Origin: Psychrobacter sp. 28M-43
GTDB taxonomy: Bacteria; Pseudomonadota; Gammaproteobacteria; Pseudomonadales; Moraxellaceae
DNA: 64,000 bases
Direction: 5' to 3'
Assembly (NCBI RefSeq): GCF_014770435.1
Contig: NZ_CP061739.1
Coordinates: forward strand, 930,001 to 994,000
Positions 27,168 to 36,754 of the stretch are shown here, in pieces. The notes below the pieces were generated by a model. That model saw only the letters and a program-made list of their open reading frames with translations. It was not told the DNA's origin and did not search any database. Within the stretch, counting starts at the first letter, position 1; each line of letters starts with the position of its first letter. A program made the position numbers and the translations under genes.

Positions 27168-27749
27168 TTAGACGTATAAGTCATCGTCATCTGAATGCGA
27201 TGAATTTGCAACATCATCAAGCCCAGTTGTCACATCAGCATTTAGCTTAACTAAAAATTTTAGCTTCTGTGTCGCATCAATCGCTGTTTGCCAATCTTGA
27301 TTTTGATAAGCATTATTAAAGCGCTCAGATTGATTTGCTAGACGATTTGTAATTTGAGGATGTAATTGCTGCAAGGCTACAAGATCTTTGTCTTCGATAG
27401 CATCATCTAGATCCATACGCATCTGCATCGCATCTTCTAAAAAGTCTAAATCTGCGATTGAGTGCTCTAAGTTTTGTGCTTGATCTGCCATATCTAATAA
27501 ATAACCAGCACGGCTATCAGGAGCGCTTAGCGTTTGATACGCTTGATTAATTAAAGCCGACGCTTTTTCAGACTGCAACTGTGCTTGAACCATATCGGTC
27601 TGATTTTTGGCAACATTATCAGGATGATAGCGTTTCTGCAGCAGGCGCAAACGTTGCTCTAGACTGTTTTGATTGATTTCAAATTGTACAGGCTGCTCAA
27701 ATAGGGCAAAGAAGTTATCAAACTGTGGTTCTGAAGTAATATCTGTCAT
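27168..27749 (-). CDS. hscB: Fe-S assembly co-chaperone HscB
   Basis: HscB is the J-domain partner of HscA and binds IscU. The N-terminal J domain (about residues 9-80) carries the HPD motif in LLQKRYHPDNVAKN. The C-terminal helical bundle (about 95-175) has the LEDAMQMRMDLDDAIED pattern. The ATG at 27749 is preferred, with AAGG about 9 nt upstream; an in-frame ATG at 27788 would add 13 basic residues. The Asp-rich C-terminal tail HSDDDDLYV is an addition to the E. coli form. Confidence 0.94.
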   Translation of the reverse strand: MTDITSEPQFDNFFALFEQPVQFEINQNSLEQRLRLLQKRYHPDNVAKNQTDMVQAQLQSEKASALINQAYQTLSAPDSRAGYLLDMADQAQNLEHSIADLDFLEDAMQMRMDLDDAIEDKDLVALQQLHPQITNRLANQSERFNNAYQNQDWQTAIDATQKLKFLVKLNADVTTGLDDVANSSHSDDDDLYV

Positions 27750-27924
27750 AATCTGATGCCTTGCTTTTTTATTTATTTTTGAATTCATGACCTAGCTAAG
27801 AATATCTGAATCGCTTGGGTACTTAATTACATTAACCTTTCTTCATAGCGATAGTAGAGATACTGCACTATTTCTATGCAAGTTTGCTGAAGCATAAATC
27901 TATCAGTTTTCAGCCATTGAACAA

Positions 27925-28245
27925 TTAAACTGTAAAGGACTCACCGCAACCACATTCACCTTTCTGGTTAGGGTTGGTGAATTTAAAGCCTTCGTTTAAA
28001 CCTTCTTTTTCGTAATCCATTAACAAGCCGTCTAAATATACTAGGCTTTTAGGATCAATGAAAATGCTAACGCCGCGACTTTCATAGCGCGTGTCGTTTT
28101 CATCAGGGGTATCTACAAACTCTAAAACGTAAGCCAAGCCCGAGCAACCCGCCGTACGGATACCAACTCGAATGCCTTCGCCTTTGCCGCGATTGTCCAA
28201 AAAGTCTCGAACATGCTGAGCGGCGCGTTCTGTCATTTCAATCAT
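27925..28245 (-). CDS. iscA: Iron-sulfur assembly protein IscA
   Basis: IscA is an A-type carrier that receives and passes on Fe-S clusters. The three ligand cysteines are in [14 protein letters not shown] and [11 protein letters not shown]. The start at 28245 has GGGAG 5 nt upstream and gives the normal 106-residue product beginning [12 protein letters not shown]; an ATG four codons earlier has no ribosome-binding site. It is separated from iscU by 226 bp that contain a hairpin with a T-rich tail. Confidence 0.96.
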   Translation of the reverse strand: MIEMTERAAQHVRDFLDNRGKGEGIRVGIRTAGCSGLAYVLEFVDTPDENDTRYESRGVSIFIDPKSLVYLDGLLMDYEKEGLNEGFKFTNPNQKGECGCGESFTV

Positions 28246-28356
28246 GCCAACTCCCATTGACTATTAATCATAAATATCAATAAAAAATCTAGATAAACTG
28301 ACAACCAAAATTACAAGATTGCCAAAACCATAGGCTTGCGACTATTAGAAAACAAA

Positions 28357-28388
28357 AGGTGACAATTACATAAGTGTCATTGTCACCT
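28357..28388 (-). terminator. Hairpin inside the isc operon, between iscU and iscA
   Basis: AGGTGACAAT (28357-28366) pairs perfectly with ATTGTCACCT (28379-28388) around a 12-nt loop. On the minus strand, the transcribed one, TTTTGTTTT follows. It is a plausible partial terminator or RNA-processing site between iscRSU and the rest of the operon. Confidence 0.65.
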
Positions 28389-28471
28389 CTTTAGCGTCAG
28401 TAGCGATTACACATTGCTACTTTAGCGTTGCTAGTACAACGTAGCGCATACGCTAGCAAGCTTAGCCTAAC

Positions 28472-28882
28472 TTAAATCGCAGCTTCTTCTGCTGGAGCTG
28501 CTACGCCATGCTTGCCTTTATAGTCGCTAATAGCGGCTTTAATGGCATCTTCTGCAAGTACAGAGCAATGCACTTTTACTGGTGGTAATGCTAGCTCTTG
28601 AGCGATATCATTGTTTTTGATTTCGCCAGCTTGATCCAAGCTCTTACCTTTTAGCCACTCAGTAACAAGCGAGCTTGAAGCAATCGCTGAACCGCAGCCA
28701 TAAGTCTTGAAACGTGCATCTTCGATAATACCATTATCGTCGACTTGGATTTGTAGACGCATTACATCGCCACATGCTGGGGCACCGACCATACCGGTAC
28801 CAACGTTCTTGGCGTTTTTATCAAGATTACCAACGTTGCGTGGGTTTTCGTAATGATCAATAACTTGGTCACTATAGGCCAT
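28472..28882 (-). CDS. iscU: Fe-S cluster scaffold IscU
   Basis: IscU is the scaffold on which IscS, Fdx and iron build [2Fe-2S] clusters. The three cluster cysteines are in VGAPACGDVM, KTYGCGSAIASSS and VHCSVLAEDAI; the Asp ligand follows the first. The LPPVK motif that HscA recognises is present just before the last cysteine. The length of 136 includes a short Ala/Glu-rich tail (GVAAPAEEAAI) beyond the usual 128. A GGAG ribosome-binding site precedes the ATG. Confidence 0.98.
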   Translation of the reverse strand: MAYSDQVIDHYENPRNVGNLDKNAKNVGTGMVGAPACGDVMRLQIQVDDNGIIEDARFKTYGCGSAIASSSLVTEWLKGKSLDQAGEIKNNDIAQELALPPVKVHCSVLAEDAIKAAISDYKGKHGVAAPAEEAAI

Positions 28883-29036
28883 GGGGTTTTCTCCTAGTTA
28901 GATGATGAGTAGTCGTTTATCAACTTTAAGTGTCTAACTACTCATCGATAATTGGGGTCAAACGCTTAATTTAATTGTCTGATCAATTGTTTAATAAATA
29001 TATATTGCTAGCTATACTAAAAAGCTATCTTAGAAA

Positions 29037-30263
29037 TTAATGCTCAGCCCACTCGACTGAGTTTAGATCAACACCTTCTTGGTACATATCCCAAAGTGGT
29101 GATAGGGCACGTAGTTTGTCAACGGCTTCATGCATCTGTTTGATAACAGTGTCGATGTCTTCATCAGTGGTATAACGGCCGAAGCTAAAGCGGATTGAAC
29201 TATGTGCCAATTCATCTGGACGACCAATAGCACGTAGTACATATGATGGCTCAAGCGTTGCTGACGTACAGGCTGAACCTGATGATACCGCTAAGTCTTT
29301 AAGTGACATCATCAATGACTCGCCTTCAACGAAGTTAAAGCTGATGTTTACAATGTTTGGTACGCTGTTCTCAAGATCACCGTTTAAGTAAATCTCTTCG
29401 ATGTCTTGTAGGCCATCCCAAAGCTTTTGACGTAGTTTGGCTGCATGTGCATGGTCGGCTTCATAGCTTTCATTAGCCAAAGCAAATGCTGCGCCTAGGC
29501 CAACGATTTGATGCGTCGGTAGTGTACCTGAACGCATACCGCGCTCATGACCACCGCCATGTTGCTCAGCTTTCAAGCGGATACGTGGCTTACGACGAAC
29601 AAACAATGCGCCGATACCTTTAGGGCCGTATGCTTTATGACCTGAGAAGCTCATCAAATCAATTTTCATTTCTTCAAGATTGATTTTTACTTTACCAACA
29701 GACTGTGCGCCATCAACATGGAAAACTACGCCAGCTTCGCGAGTGATTTCACCAATCGCTGCAACATCAGTAATAGTACCAAGCTCATTGTTTACCATCA
29801 TAAGTGATACTAGGATAGTATCATCACGCAGTGCTTCTTTTACTTGCTCTGGCAGGATAAGACCTGTGCTTGGCTGTGGCTCAAGATAAGTAATCTCAAA
29901 ACCTTCTTGCTCAAGCTCACGGCAAGTATCTAATACAGCTTTGTGCTCAATTTTACTGGTAATGATATGTTTGCCACGAGACTGATAAAAATGTGCTGCA
30001 CCTTTAATAGCTAGGTTATCAGACTCAGTCGCACCAGAAGTAAAGACGATTTCGCGTGGATCAGCGTTGATTACTTCAGCAACTTGACCGCGAGCAGTTT
30101 CTACTGCTTCTTCCGCTTGCCAGCCGTAACCATGTGAGCGTGAAGCTGGGTTACCAAAGACACCATCTACAGTCAAATACTCGCTCATTTTAGCAGCTAC
30201 TGATTTAGCAACTGGGGTAGTGGCGGCATAATCTAAGTATATAAGGTTGTTATGTTGGCTCAT
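29037..30263 (-). CDS. iscS: Cysteine desulfurase IscS
   Basis: IscS takes sulfur from cysteine for Fe-S clusters and tRNA thiolation, using PLP. The N-terminal [16 protein letters not shown] is canonical. The PLP lysine is in [11 protein letters not shown], with [10 protein letters not shown] before it. The catalytic mobile cysteine is in [16 protein letters not shown], followed by a C-terminal segment ending SVEWAEH, the IscU-binding end. The length of 408 is close to E. coli (404). Its ATG overlaps the end of iscR by 4 bp (ATGA type), so translation is probably coupled. Confidence 0.98.
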   Translation of the reverse strand: MSQHNNLIYLDYAATTPVAKSVAAKMSEYLTVDGVFGNPASRSHGYGWQAEEAVETARGQVAEVINADPREIVFTSGATESDNLAIKGAAHFYQSRGKHIITSKIEHKAVLDTCRELEQEGFEITYLEPQPSTGLILPEQVKEALRDDTILVSLMMVNNELGTITDVAAIGEITREAGVVFHVDGAQSVGKVKINLEEMKIDLMSFSGHKAYGPKGIGALFVRRKPRIRLKAEQHGGGHERGMRSGTLPTHQIVGLGAAFALANESYEADHAHAAKLRQKLWDGLQDIEEIYLNGDLENSVPNIVNISFNFVEGESLMMSLKDLAVSSGSACTSATLEPSYVLRAIGRPDELAHSSIRFSFGRYTTDEDIDTVIKQMHEAVDKLRALSPLWDMYQEGVDLNSVEWAEH

Positions 30264-30769
30264 GCTGGGTTTGCCTCGCTGTTCGATAGAGTAATAGTAT
30301 TAATGTCTTTTATGGAAATATCTTTTGTAGAGGTGTGCTGACGCTCTGAGACTGACTGCACGTTTTCCATATCTAATAATTGCGCTAATGTTATATTTTT
30401 CAAGTACTGTTCGATATGATTTGATAGTGCACACCACAGATCGTGAGTTAGGCACATTGTACCACCTTGACAGTCACCGCGTCCTTCACACTGCATCGCG
30501 TTTACTGACTCATCAACCGCAGATATGATGCTCATCACATCTATCTCATTCAATGGTTTAGCTAGGTGATAACCACCTGCAGCACCGCGAATACTCGTGA
30601 CAAGGCCGCGTTTACGGAGTTTAGAAAATAACTGTTCAAGATATGAGATTGAAATCGATTGCCGTTTGGCGATATCAGATAACGATACAGCACTGTCTTG
30701 TTGGCTAGTCTGTAATGCCAAATCTAATAATGCGGTAACAGCGTATCTGCCCCGAGTAGTCAAACGCAT
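30260..30769 (-). CDS. iscR: Fe-S cluster-responsive regulator IscR
   Basis: IscR is an Rrf2-family regulator that represses the isc operon when it carries a [2Fe-2S] cluster. The winged helix covers residues 1-65 ([37 protein letters not shown]). The cluster ligands are three cysteines in [13 protein letters not shown] (near residues 93-105), as in E. coli, with His in LTHDLW. The length of 169 is normal; the tail after residue 135 differs. A type-1-like operator overlaps its promoter at 30937-30970. Confidence 0.97.
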   Translation of the reverse strand: MRLTTRGRYAVTALLDLALQTSQQDSAVSLSDIAKRQSISISYLEQLFSKLRKRGLVTSIRGAAGGYHLAKPLNEIDVMSIISAVDESVNAMQCEGRGDCQGGTMCLTHDLWCALSNHIEQYLKNITLAQLLDMENVQSVSERQHTSTKDISIKDINTITLSNSEANPA

Positions 30770-30936
30770 GTGTTATCTCCAAACTTAATGTCATTTATGT
30801 TTAACAACGATCTTAGCCAAAAGTCTTAATAAGTACTCATAAGATAAAAAGAGCAACCAATCATACGTCAGCTAAGTTTTGTCTTATCGTTATTGAACAA
30901 CAGATGATTAACCCGATGTGTGCAACGATTAAGGTA

Positions 30937-30966
30937 ATTATACTTAATCCCGAGTAATTTAGTCAA
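30937..30966 (-). promoter_or_regulatory. iscR promoter
   Basis: On the minus strand TTGACT (30966-30961) and a perfect TATAAT (30942-30937) are spaced by 18 bp. Confidence 0.75.
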
Positions 30967-30970
30967 GATT
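30946..30970 (-). promoter_or_regulatory. Type-1-like IscR operator over the isc promoter
   Basis: This 25-bp imperfect dyad reads on the minus strand AATCTTGACT, then AAATTACTCGGGATT. It has the TTGACT...ACTCGGG form and 25-bp size I recall for cluster-dependent IscR sites, and it covers the -35. Autorepression is inferred from position and family knowledge. Confidence 0.65.
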
Positions 30971-31095
30971 AAAGTGTGGTTCAATGGTTAATCAAGCTTA
31001 TTGCTGTAATTGATAAAAACAATGATGTTTAGAAGAGATATATGAGTGAGACACAAGCAGCTTAATTTGTCTGCTACAGATATATTTGACGAAGT

Positions 31096-31144
31096 AAAAA
31101 ATAAGCGTTCAATATCTATAGAAGACATTGAACGCTTATTTATA
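31096..31144 (-). terminator. Terminator of the SCP2-like gene
   Basis: Bases 31099-31113 pair perfectly with 31127-31141 (15 bp, containing AAGCGTTCAAT). On the minus strand TTTTT follows. Confidence 0.85.
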
Positions 31145-31164
31145 GGTAATTCAGCGAACCAAAA

Positions 31165-31809
31165 CTAATTCATCAGTAGTGCGATGACTGAGCCGATCAT
31201 AATGACAAGCGCGACAACAGTGACAATCATCAACATCTTTTGCTTGCTTTGAAGCTCTCTTACGGTTGTTTCAAGTTCACGGTTTTTAATGGTCAAGGTA
31301 TTAATCTGTGTTTGCTGTTCTTTAATACGAAGTTTGTAGTTGTTCTTTTTTTCTTCCAAATCAACTTCGGTAGGTTTGGTTTTGGCTTTACCACCCTTTA
31401 TCTTTTTGATCAGCCCTTGGATCAAGCTGCCAAGCCCAAGTTGCATAATAAACTGTTTGACCAGTTGTACTTGAATCGACTCACCGCGCATCTGTAGCTT
31501 TTCAGTGGTTTCGCTATCATGAGTGGTGATGGCGTTGATAACTTGAATGCTATAGGCATTGATAACCACGTCAGGCTCACTACGACCAATCGGCAGCTGA
31601 GCATCTAGTAACACGCCCTTGGTACTAAAGGTGGCAAATACTTCTACATGTGGTAAATACAGGCGAAGCGCCACCACGGTGCCTTGCTTAGCAAGCGGAT
31701 AAGCGGCCTTACGCAGTTCAGGATCCAAACGTAACAATAATGTCAGCGCCGACTCGATAAATACTAAAATGATATTAAGAAAAGAGTGAGACAACGTAGA
31801 ACGCTTCAT
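31165..31809 (-). CDS. SCP2-like protein with C-terminal membrane anchor
   Basis: Function unknown. Residues 15-135 resemble the lipid-binding SCP2 fold of UbiJ: a helix (FIESALTLLLRLDPELR), strands (TVVALRLYLPHVEVFATFS), a DVVINAYSIQVINAI segment and an MRGESIQVQLVKQFI turn. A lysine-rich linker and a coiled coil (about 155-190) lead to one C-terminal membrane helix (MLMIVTVVALVIMIGSVIALL). The tail anchor differs from soluble UbiJ. The ATG at 31809 has GGA 8 nt upstream; the frame is open to a TTG at 31836. It is not next to ubiE or ubiB, so it may bind a different lipid. Confidence in the fold is moderate. Confidence 0.7.
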   Translation of the reverse strand: MKRSTLSHSFLNIILVFIESALTLLLRLDPELRKAAYPLAKQGTVVALRLYLPHVEVFATFSTKGVLLDAQLPIGRSEPDVVINAYSIQVINAITTHDSETTEKLQMRGESIQVQLVKQFIMQLGLGSLIQGLIKKIKGGKAKTKPTEVDLEEKKNNYKLRIKEQQTQINTLTIKNRELETTVRELQSKQKMLMIVTVVALVIMIGSVIALLMN

Positions 31810-32333
31810 GTAAGTAATCCGTTTTTTATTTAGCAAGTTTTAGATATTTAGCAAACAGAAGTCTGTATTTGCCCAATACTTGCAGTGATATTTTGCTTAT
31901 AGTAACGTCTTTATAATAAAAAGTAACGCTAGTTTCTGTAGTGGCTAAACTATTACATTACAATTTAGCAGTCAATAAAGACACTCTTATTTATGACCAG
32001 TAATATACAAACTTAATGTATAGCAATGCACAGACGGCAATTGACAAATCTGTCAAAGCATAGAAAATAGGAAAGCCAATCGTCTCAGTTATGCAGAGCC
32101 ACTTATATATAAATTCCTAACGCTTTGCGTAACATTAGGTGTCAAATACGTAGTGTAGAGCACAAAAATATGTAAAATCGCTTGCGCTCCTTATGCTGCC
32201 TTGATATAAAGACGATAACAAAGAAGAACCTGTTAATGCGCCAGTTAGGTAGTTTTTATTGCGTAAGCACCATGAGAGCGTTACAATACTTGGCGTGAGC
32301 ATTTATTACCCCCTTAAACTTGAAGGAAATTTT
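31810..32333. other. Divergent control region before hupB
   Basis: This 524-bp region lies between the SCP2-like gene and hupB. It holds a good hupB promoter at 32182-32210. The rest is AT-rich with no gene or RNA that I recognise. Confidence 0.5.
32182..32210 (+). promoter_or_regulatory. Candidate sigma70 promoter for hupB
   Basis: TTGCGC (32182-32187) and TATAAA (32205-32210) are spaced by 17 bp, giving a leader of about 115 nt. Confidence 0.5.
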
Positions 32334-32606
32334 ATGAATAAGTCAGAATTAATTGATAGCATCGCAGACAAAAGTGGTCTAAATAAAACCCAAGCTGGTG
32401 ATGCACTAAACGCTGTTATGGAAAGTGTTGGCGAAGCACTAGAAGCTGGCGATAGCATCTCATTAGTTGGCTTTGGTACTTTCAGTGTAAAAGATCGCAA
32501 AGCACGCACTGGTCGCAACCCTAAGACTGGCGAAGAGCTAAGCATTCCAGCAAGCAAAGTACCAAGCTTCAAAGCTGGTAAAAACTTAAAAGAGCGCTTG
32601 AACTAA
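32334..32606 (+). CDS. hupB: DNA-binding protein HU
   Basis: HU is a non-specific nucleoid DNA-bending protein. The 90-residue product begins [20 protein letters not shown] and has the arm [24 protein letters not shown] and C-terminal [14 protein letters not shown], the standard HU form. The ATG at 32334 has GAAGG 8 nt upstream; the frame opens 75 bp earlier without support. The following gene is ppiD, as in E. coli hupB-ppiD, which supports the HU-beta name, although only one HU gene is in view. Confidence 0.96.
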   Translation: MNKSELIDSIADKSGLNKTQAGDALNAVMESVGEALEAGDSISLVGFGTFSVKDRKARTGRNPKTGEELSIPASKVPSFKAGKNLKERLN

Positions 32607-32675
32607 GCCGATTTTTTAAGCATAAAATGATAGTCGATGGTCTATAGCTGAAGTAATGAGCTAGCCATCGAAGAG

Positions 32676-32703
32676 AGCACCTAATATTTAGGTGCTTTTT
32701 TTA
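32676..32703 (+). terminator. Rho-independent terminator after hupB
   Basis: AGCACCTAA (32676-32684) pairs perfectly with TTAGGTGCT (32688-32696) around 3 nt, followed by T to 32702. Confidence 0.93.
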
Positions 32704-32957
32704 TTGCTATAGTTTGTATCATGCGTCGTGAATATTTTGAGTCTGCATGAAAAATCACGTATCATAGGGCGCGCGATAGGTGTGTCATTTAAGTCAGATT
32801 TCTTTAGTAAATTTCGTTTTTTACTATAAAATGCATACGCTCTTACTCTTACCATTGCGAGCTTAGATAGCACTGATATTGGCAGGTTGCACTTAACAGC
32901 TCCTAACAGTATTACAATGGTTTTTCATCAATATAGGTTAATAAAGCAGAGATAACT

Positions 32958-34832
32958 ATGGATAAATTGCGCGATTTCTTAAAAAGCTGGCCAGGTCGCA
33001 TTTTATTGATTTTATGCCTATCGCCGCTCGCTCTCTTGGGTGTCGAAAGCTATTTTGGCGGCAACGTCGACCCCAACCAGATTGCGCAGGTAGGTGAGGC
33101 AAGCGTAGGACTGTCCGAGTATCAAACTGCTGTCAATAGCCGTCGTTCTGAAGTGCTAGAGCAAGTCGAAGATGCTAGCTTGTTGAATGAAGATGTGCTT
33201 CATGAGCAAGTATTAAAAGGTCTAATCGACCGTACGTTGTTAGAGCAGCAAGCAGGTAAGCTTGGTATGACAGTGTCTGATGACACGATCAATCGTTTGC
33301 TGCGTCAAGAAGAAATATTCCAAGATGCAGAGGGTAACTTTTCAAACGATCAGTTCTCAAACTTCTTGCGTCAGCGCGGCATGACCAAAAACCAGCTATT
33401 TGCGGAATTTCGCAATCAGTTAAGCTTGGATCAATTAAATGCCAGTATCGTTGGTACAGCCGTCTATCCTATGCAAGCAGTCAGTCAATTGATTGATTTG
33501 CAGCTTGAATCGCGCAACGTTTGGGTACATCGCTTTAATTGGCAAGATTATGCTGACAAAGTTAAGCTTAGCAAAGCAGACATTCAATCATATTATGATG
33601 CTAACAAAGACACATTGAAAAGTGCAGCGATGGTTGACTTGGCTTATATTCAGCTCAGCCCGCAAACTATCAAGGTTGATGAAGTAACCACAGAAGAGTT
33701 GCAGCAGCAGTATGAAGCATATAAGCAGAGCATTTCGGCTACTGATGAGCGTAAAGTCAGTCAGATTCTGTTTACTGGTAAAGATGCCAAGACACGAGCC
33801 GATAAAGTCAAAGCACGTCTGAATAAAGGTGAAGCGTTTGCTGCGCTTGCTAAAGCAGAGTCGGATGATCCATCAGGTGAAACAGGTGGTGATATCGGAC
33901 GTTTCAATCCGTCAGTGTTTGGCAGTGATGCAGATACTGTACAAGAGGCACTAGAAGGGTTGAGCGTTGGTGATGTGACTGCACCTATCAAAACCAGCTT
34001 TGGTTATCAGATATTTACGGTTACTGAAGACAATGGCAAAAAGATTCCAAGCCTAGACAGTATGCGTGCTGAGCTGACTGCGAAAGCAAAAGAGTATAAA
34101 CGTCAGGAAATCTATGCTGACAAAGTGACGTCAATCAACGATTTGGCGGCAGATGGTTTCAGTATCGAAGATATTGCACAGCAAGAAAACGTCAGTTTAA
34201 AGCGTATCAAAGATTATCGTAAAGTGAATAATAAGTCTGCATTGCCGCAACCAGCAGTGGTTAAACAGGCCTTTGATGAGTTTACTATTCAAGATCAAGC
34301 GGTAACGGCAGGCGTGGAAGTTGGTAACGGTACCGTATGGCTACAGCCAAGCAATTATCGTCCTACTAAGACGCTTGCTCTAGCAAATGCAACCCCAAGA
34401 ATCACTCAAATACTCCGTCAGCAGAAAGCGACAGCATTAGCTTTAAAAGATGCTAAAGCATTGGCTGCTAGTATCAAGACGCCAGCTGATATAAGTAAGC
34501 AGTCGGTTAGTTTCCAAGCACTGGGTGAGATTAACCGTCAAACGACACAGCTAACGGACAAAGAGCGCGGATTGGCATTTAGCCAGCAAGCTGTTGATAA
34601 TGGTGTCGTTGCGATTGCTAGTGAGACTGAGATGGGTGCAACGCTACTGGTTGGAGACCGTATTAAAACTGAGCAGCAGTCACCACTGTCTGATATGCAA
34701 AGAGCGCAAACAGCCAGTATTATCCGTGACAATTTAGGCCAAGACCAGTTGCAAGACTATTTGGACTATCTACGTATGGTGTATACGGTTGAGATTAATG
34801 AAAGCAATATGGCAAACGCACAAGGACGCTAA
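32958..34832 (+). CDS. ppiD: SurA/PpiD-type periplasmic folding chaperone
   Basis: PpiD is an inner-membrane-anchored chaperone near the Sec translocon, with a parvulin domain facing the periplasm. One membrane segment is at residues 12-32 (WPGRILLILCLSPLALLGVESYF). A SurA-like helical region follows, then a parvulin domain at about 262-355 (KVSQILFTGKDAKTRADKV; GGDIGRFNPSVFG; SFGYQIFTVTED). The C-terminal chaperone region runs to residue 624, equal in size to E. coli PpiD (623). Parvulin activity is uncertain, as in E. coli. It follows hupB but has its own leader. Confidence 0.93.
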   Translation: MDKLRDFLKSWPGRILLILCLSPLALLGVESYFGGNVDPNQIAQVGEASVGLSEYQTAVNSRRSEVLEQVEDASLLNEDVLHEQVLKGLIDRTLLEQQAGKLGMTVSDDTINRLLRQEEIFQDAEGNFSNDQFSNFLRQRGMTKNQLFAEFRNQLSLDQLNASIVGTAVYPMQAVSQLIDLQLESRNVWVHRFNWQDYADKVKLSKADIQSYYDANKDTLKSAAMVDLAYIQLSPQTIKVDEVTTEELQQQYEAYKQSISATDERKVSQILFTGKDAKTRADKVKARLNKGEAFAALAKAESDDPSGETGGDIGRFNPSVFGSDADTVQEALEGLSVGDVTAPIKTSFGYQIFTVTEDNGKKIPSLDSMRAELTAKAKEYKRQEIYADKVTSINDLAADGFSIEDIAQQENVSLKRIKDYRKVNNKSALPQPAVVKQAFDEFTIQDQAVTAGVEVGNGTVWLQPSNYRPTKTLALANATPRITQILRQQKATALALKDAKALAASIKTPADISKQSVSFQALGEINRQTTQLTDKERGLAFSQQAVDNGVVAIASETEMGATLLVGDRIKTEQQSPLSDMQRAQTASIIRDNLGQDQLQDYLDYLRMVYTVEINESNMANAQGR

Positions 34833-34873
34833 GTATTTGCTAGATTCTTATTTTTATTCTTATTTTTAGACGT

Positions 34874-34913
34874 AAAAAAGCCACCGTATCAATTGATACA
34901 GTGGCTTTTTTTT
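34874..34913 (+). terminator. Bidirectional terminator after ppiD
   Basis: AAAAAGCCAC pairs with GTGGCTTTTT and, after one mismatch, GTATC pairs with GATAC around AATT. The T-runs on both strands could also end purH transcripts arriving from the right. Confidence 0.88.
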
Positions 34914-35024
34914 GGGAGATGCTTTAACGATAATTATCATGAATATTATATAGACTGAAAGTTAGTCGCATTAATAAATACAGCTGCTGCGACTAATCCC
35001 AGTCTTAAATTAATAGGTGGTTGT

Positions 35025-36605
35025 TTAATGACGGAAATGGCGCATTCCTGTGAATACCATCGCGATACCATGCTCATTAGCAGCAGCAATGGTTTCGTCA
35101 TCACGCATAGAACCACCTGGCTGAATGATAGCAGAGATACCTACTTCAGCAGCATTGTCGATGCCATCACGGAAAGGGAAGAACGCATCTGATGCCATAA
35201 CAGCACCTTCAGTTGCTAGTCCGGCATGTTCTGCTTTGATAGCAGCAATACGTGCTGAGTTAACGCGGCTCATTTGGCCTGCGCCAACACCGATAGTACG
35301 TTGGCCTTTTGCGTAGACAATGGCATTAGATTTGACGTATTTTGCCACGTTCCAGCTGAACAGTAGATCTGCCACTTGCGCTTCAGTTGGTTGTACATCA
35401 GTGACGATTTTTAAGTCGTTAGCCGTGATCAAACCAAGGTCTTGCTCTTGTACCAGTAAGCCACCGTTAACGCGCTTATAGTCAAGTTGGATATCACGCT
35501 GATCTGGTGCTGGTAGCTCGCCGCATACCAAGACACGTACGTTTTTCTTAGTAGCTGTCGCTTCAAGTACACCGTCTTCGATACTAGGTGCAATGATTAC
35601 TTCTACGAACTGATTGTCGATAATGGCTTTTGCAGCAGCAAGCGTCAACGGACGGTTGAATGCGATGATACCGCCAAAAGACGATTCAGGATCGGTGCTA
35701 AAAGCAGTACGATAAGCAGCTACTTGGTCATTATCAACCGCGACACCGCAAGGGTTGGCATGCTTAACGATAACGCAAGCAGGCGTGCTGAAAGCTTTAA
35801 CGCACTCAAGCGCAGCATCGGTATCAGCGATGTTGTTATAAGACAATGCTTTGCCTTGTAACTGTTTAGCTGTTGCGATTGAAGCTTGTTTGCTTTTTAA
35901 AGGCTGGTTTTCAGTATAGAAAGCCGCGTTTTGATGCGGGTTTTCGCCATAGCGTAGGTCTTGTGCTTTTTCAAGCTGTACATTGAATGTACGTGGGAAG
36001 TTTTCTGGCTCTTGAGTGTCGTTGACACGGCTACCTAAGAAGTTGGCAATCATACCGTCGTACTGTGCCGTATGTTCAAACGCCTTTACTGCCAAGTCAT
36101 AACGTAAAGCAGTCGTCAGTTCAGTACCACCGTCTAAGGCGTTAAGTACACGGTCATAATCAGCTGGATCAGTGACGATACCTACATGAGCATGGTTTTT
36201 CGCCGCTGAACGTACCATGGTAGGGCCGCCAATATCGATGTTTTCGATAGCGTCGTTCATAGTCACATCCGCACGTGCGATCGTTTCAGCAAACGGATAT
36301 AAGTTCACGACGACCAAGTCGATACGTTCGATCGAATGATCACTCATAACTGCATCATCTGTACCGCGGCGTCCTAGAATGCCACCGTGAATCTTAGGAT
36401 GTAGCGTTTTAACACGGCCATCCATCATTTCAGGAAAGCCTGTGTAATCTGATACTTCAGTCACGTCGACATTGTTTTCTGTGAGCAGACGATAAGTACC
36501 GCCAGTAGATAATAAACCAAAACCTGCTTTGAGAAGGCCTTGAGCAAACTCGACGATATTAGACTTATCGGAGACCGATAGTAGGGCAAGTGGGGTTGTA
36601 CTCAT
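35025..36605 (-). CDS. purH: Bifunctional AICAR transformylase / IMP cyclohydrolase
   Basis: PurH carries out the last two steps of de novo IMP synthesis. The N-terminal cyclohydrolase (MGS-like fold, residues 1-200) starts [20 protein letters not shown] and has [10 protein letters not shown] and [20 protein letters not shown]. The transformylase follows from about 205 with [26 protein letters not shown] with the catalytic Lys-His, and the C-terminal [14 protein letters not shown]. The ATG at 36605 is chosen because homologues begin [16 protein letters not shown] terminator-like hairpin with seven T ends only 15 nt upstream, so expression may be controlled by attenuation. Upstream neighbour fis, as in pseudomonads. 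Confidence 0.97.
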   Translation of the reverse strand: MSTTPLALLSVSDKSNIVEFAQGLLKAGFGLLSTGGTYRLLTENNVDVTEVSDYTGFPEMMDGRVKTLHPKIHGGILGRRGTDDAVMSDHSIERIDLVVVNLYPFAETIARADVTMNDAIENIDIGGPTMVRSAAKNHAHVGIVTDPADYDRVLNALDGGTELTTALRYDLAVKAFEHTAQYDGMIANFLGSRVNDTQEPENFPRTFNVQLEKAQDLRYGENPHQNAAFYTENQPLKSKQASIATAKQLQGKALSYNNIADTDAALECVKAFSTPACVIVKHANPCGVAVDNDQVAAYRTAFSTDPESSFGGIIAFNRPLTLAAAKAIIDNQFVEVIIAPSIEDGVLEATATKKNVRVLVCGELPAPDQRDIQLDYKRVNGGLLVQEQDLGLITANDLKIVTDVQPTEAQVADLLFSWNVAKYVKSNAIVYAKGQRTIGVGAGQMSRVNSARIAAIKAEHAGLATEGAVMASDAFFPFRDGIDNAAEVGISAIIQPGGSMRDDETIAAANEHGIAMVFTGMRHFRH

Positions 36606-36619
36606 AAGAAATTTTCCAT

Positions 36620-36646
36620 AAAAAAAGCCTGACGTAAACGTCTGGC
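36620..36646 (-). terminator. Intrinsic terminator in the purH leader (possible attenuator)
   Basis: On the minus strand GCCAGACG (36646-36639) pairs with CGTCAGGC (36634-36627) around TTTA, with one A-A mismatch, then seven T (36626-36620). It lies between fis and purH and ends 15 nt before the purH ATG. Either it ends fis mRNA and is read through in part, or it is a regulated attenuator. Confidence 0.8.
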
Positions 36647-36754
36647 AAGGTGATGATGACAACGGTATGCCGTATCATGATAGATAAAGCGACGAACGTT
36701 TGATTGCCATACATAATGATAGTCAATGATGATGGGTAAGCTCATATAACAATG

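Larger units (their letters stand above)
30770..31164. other. Intergenic region upstream of iscR
   Basis: This 395-bp region holds the iscR promoter and operator (30937-30970) and the terminator of the next minus-strand gene (31096-31144). The iscR leader is about 160 nt. No gene seen. Confidence 0.7.
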
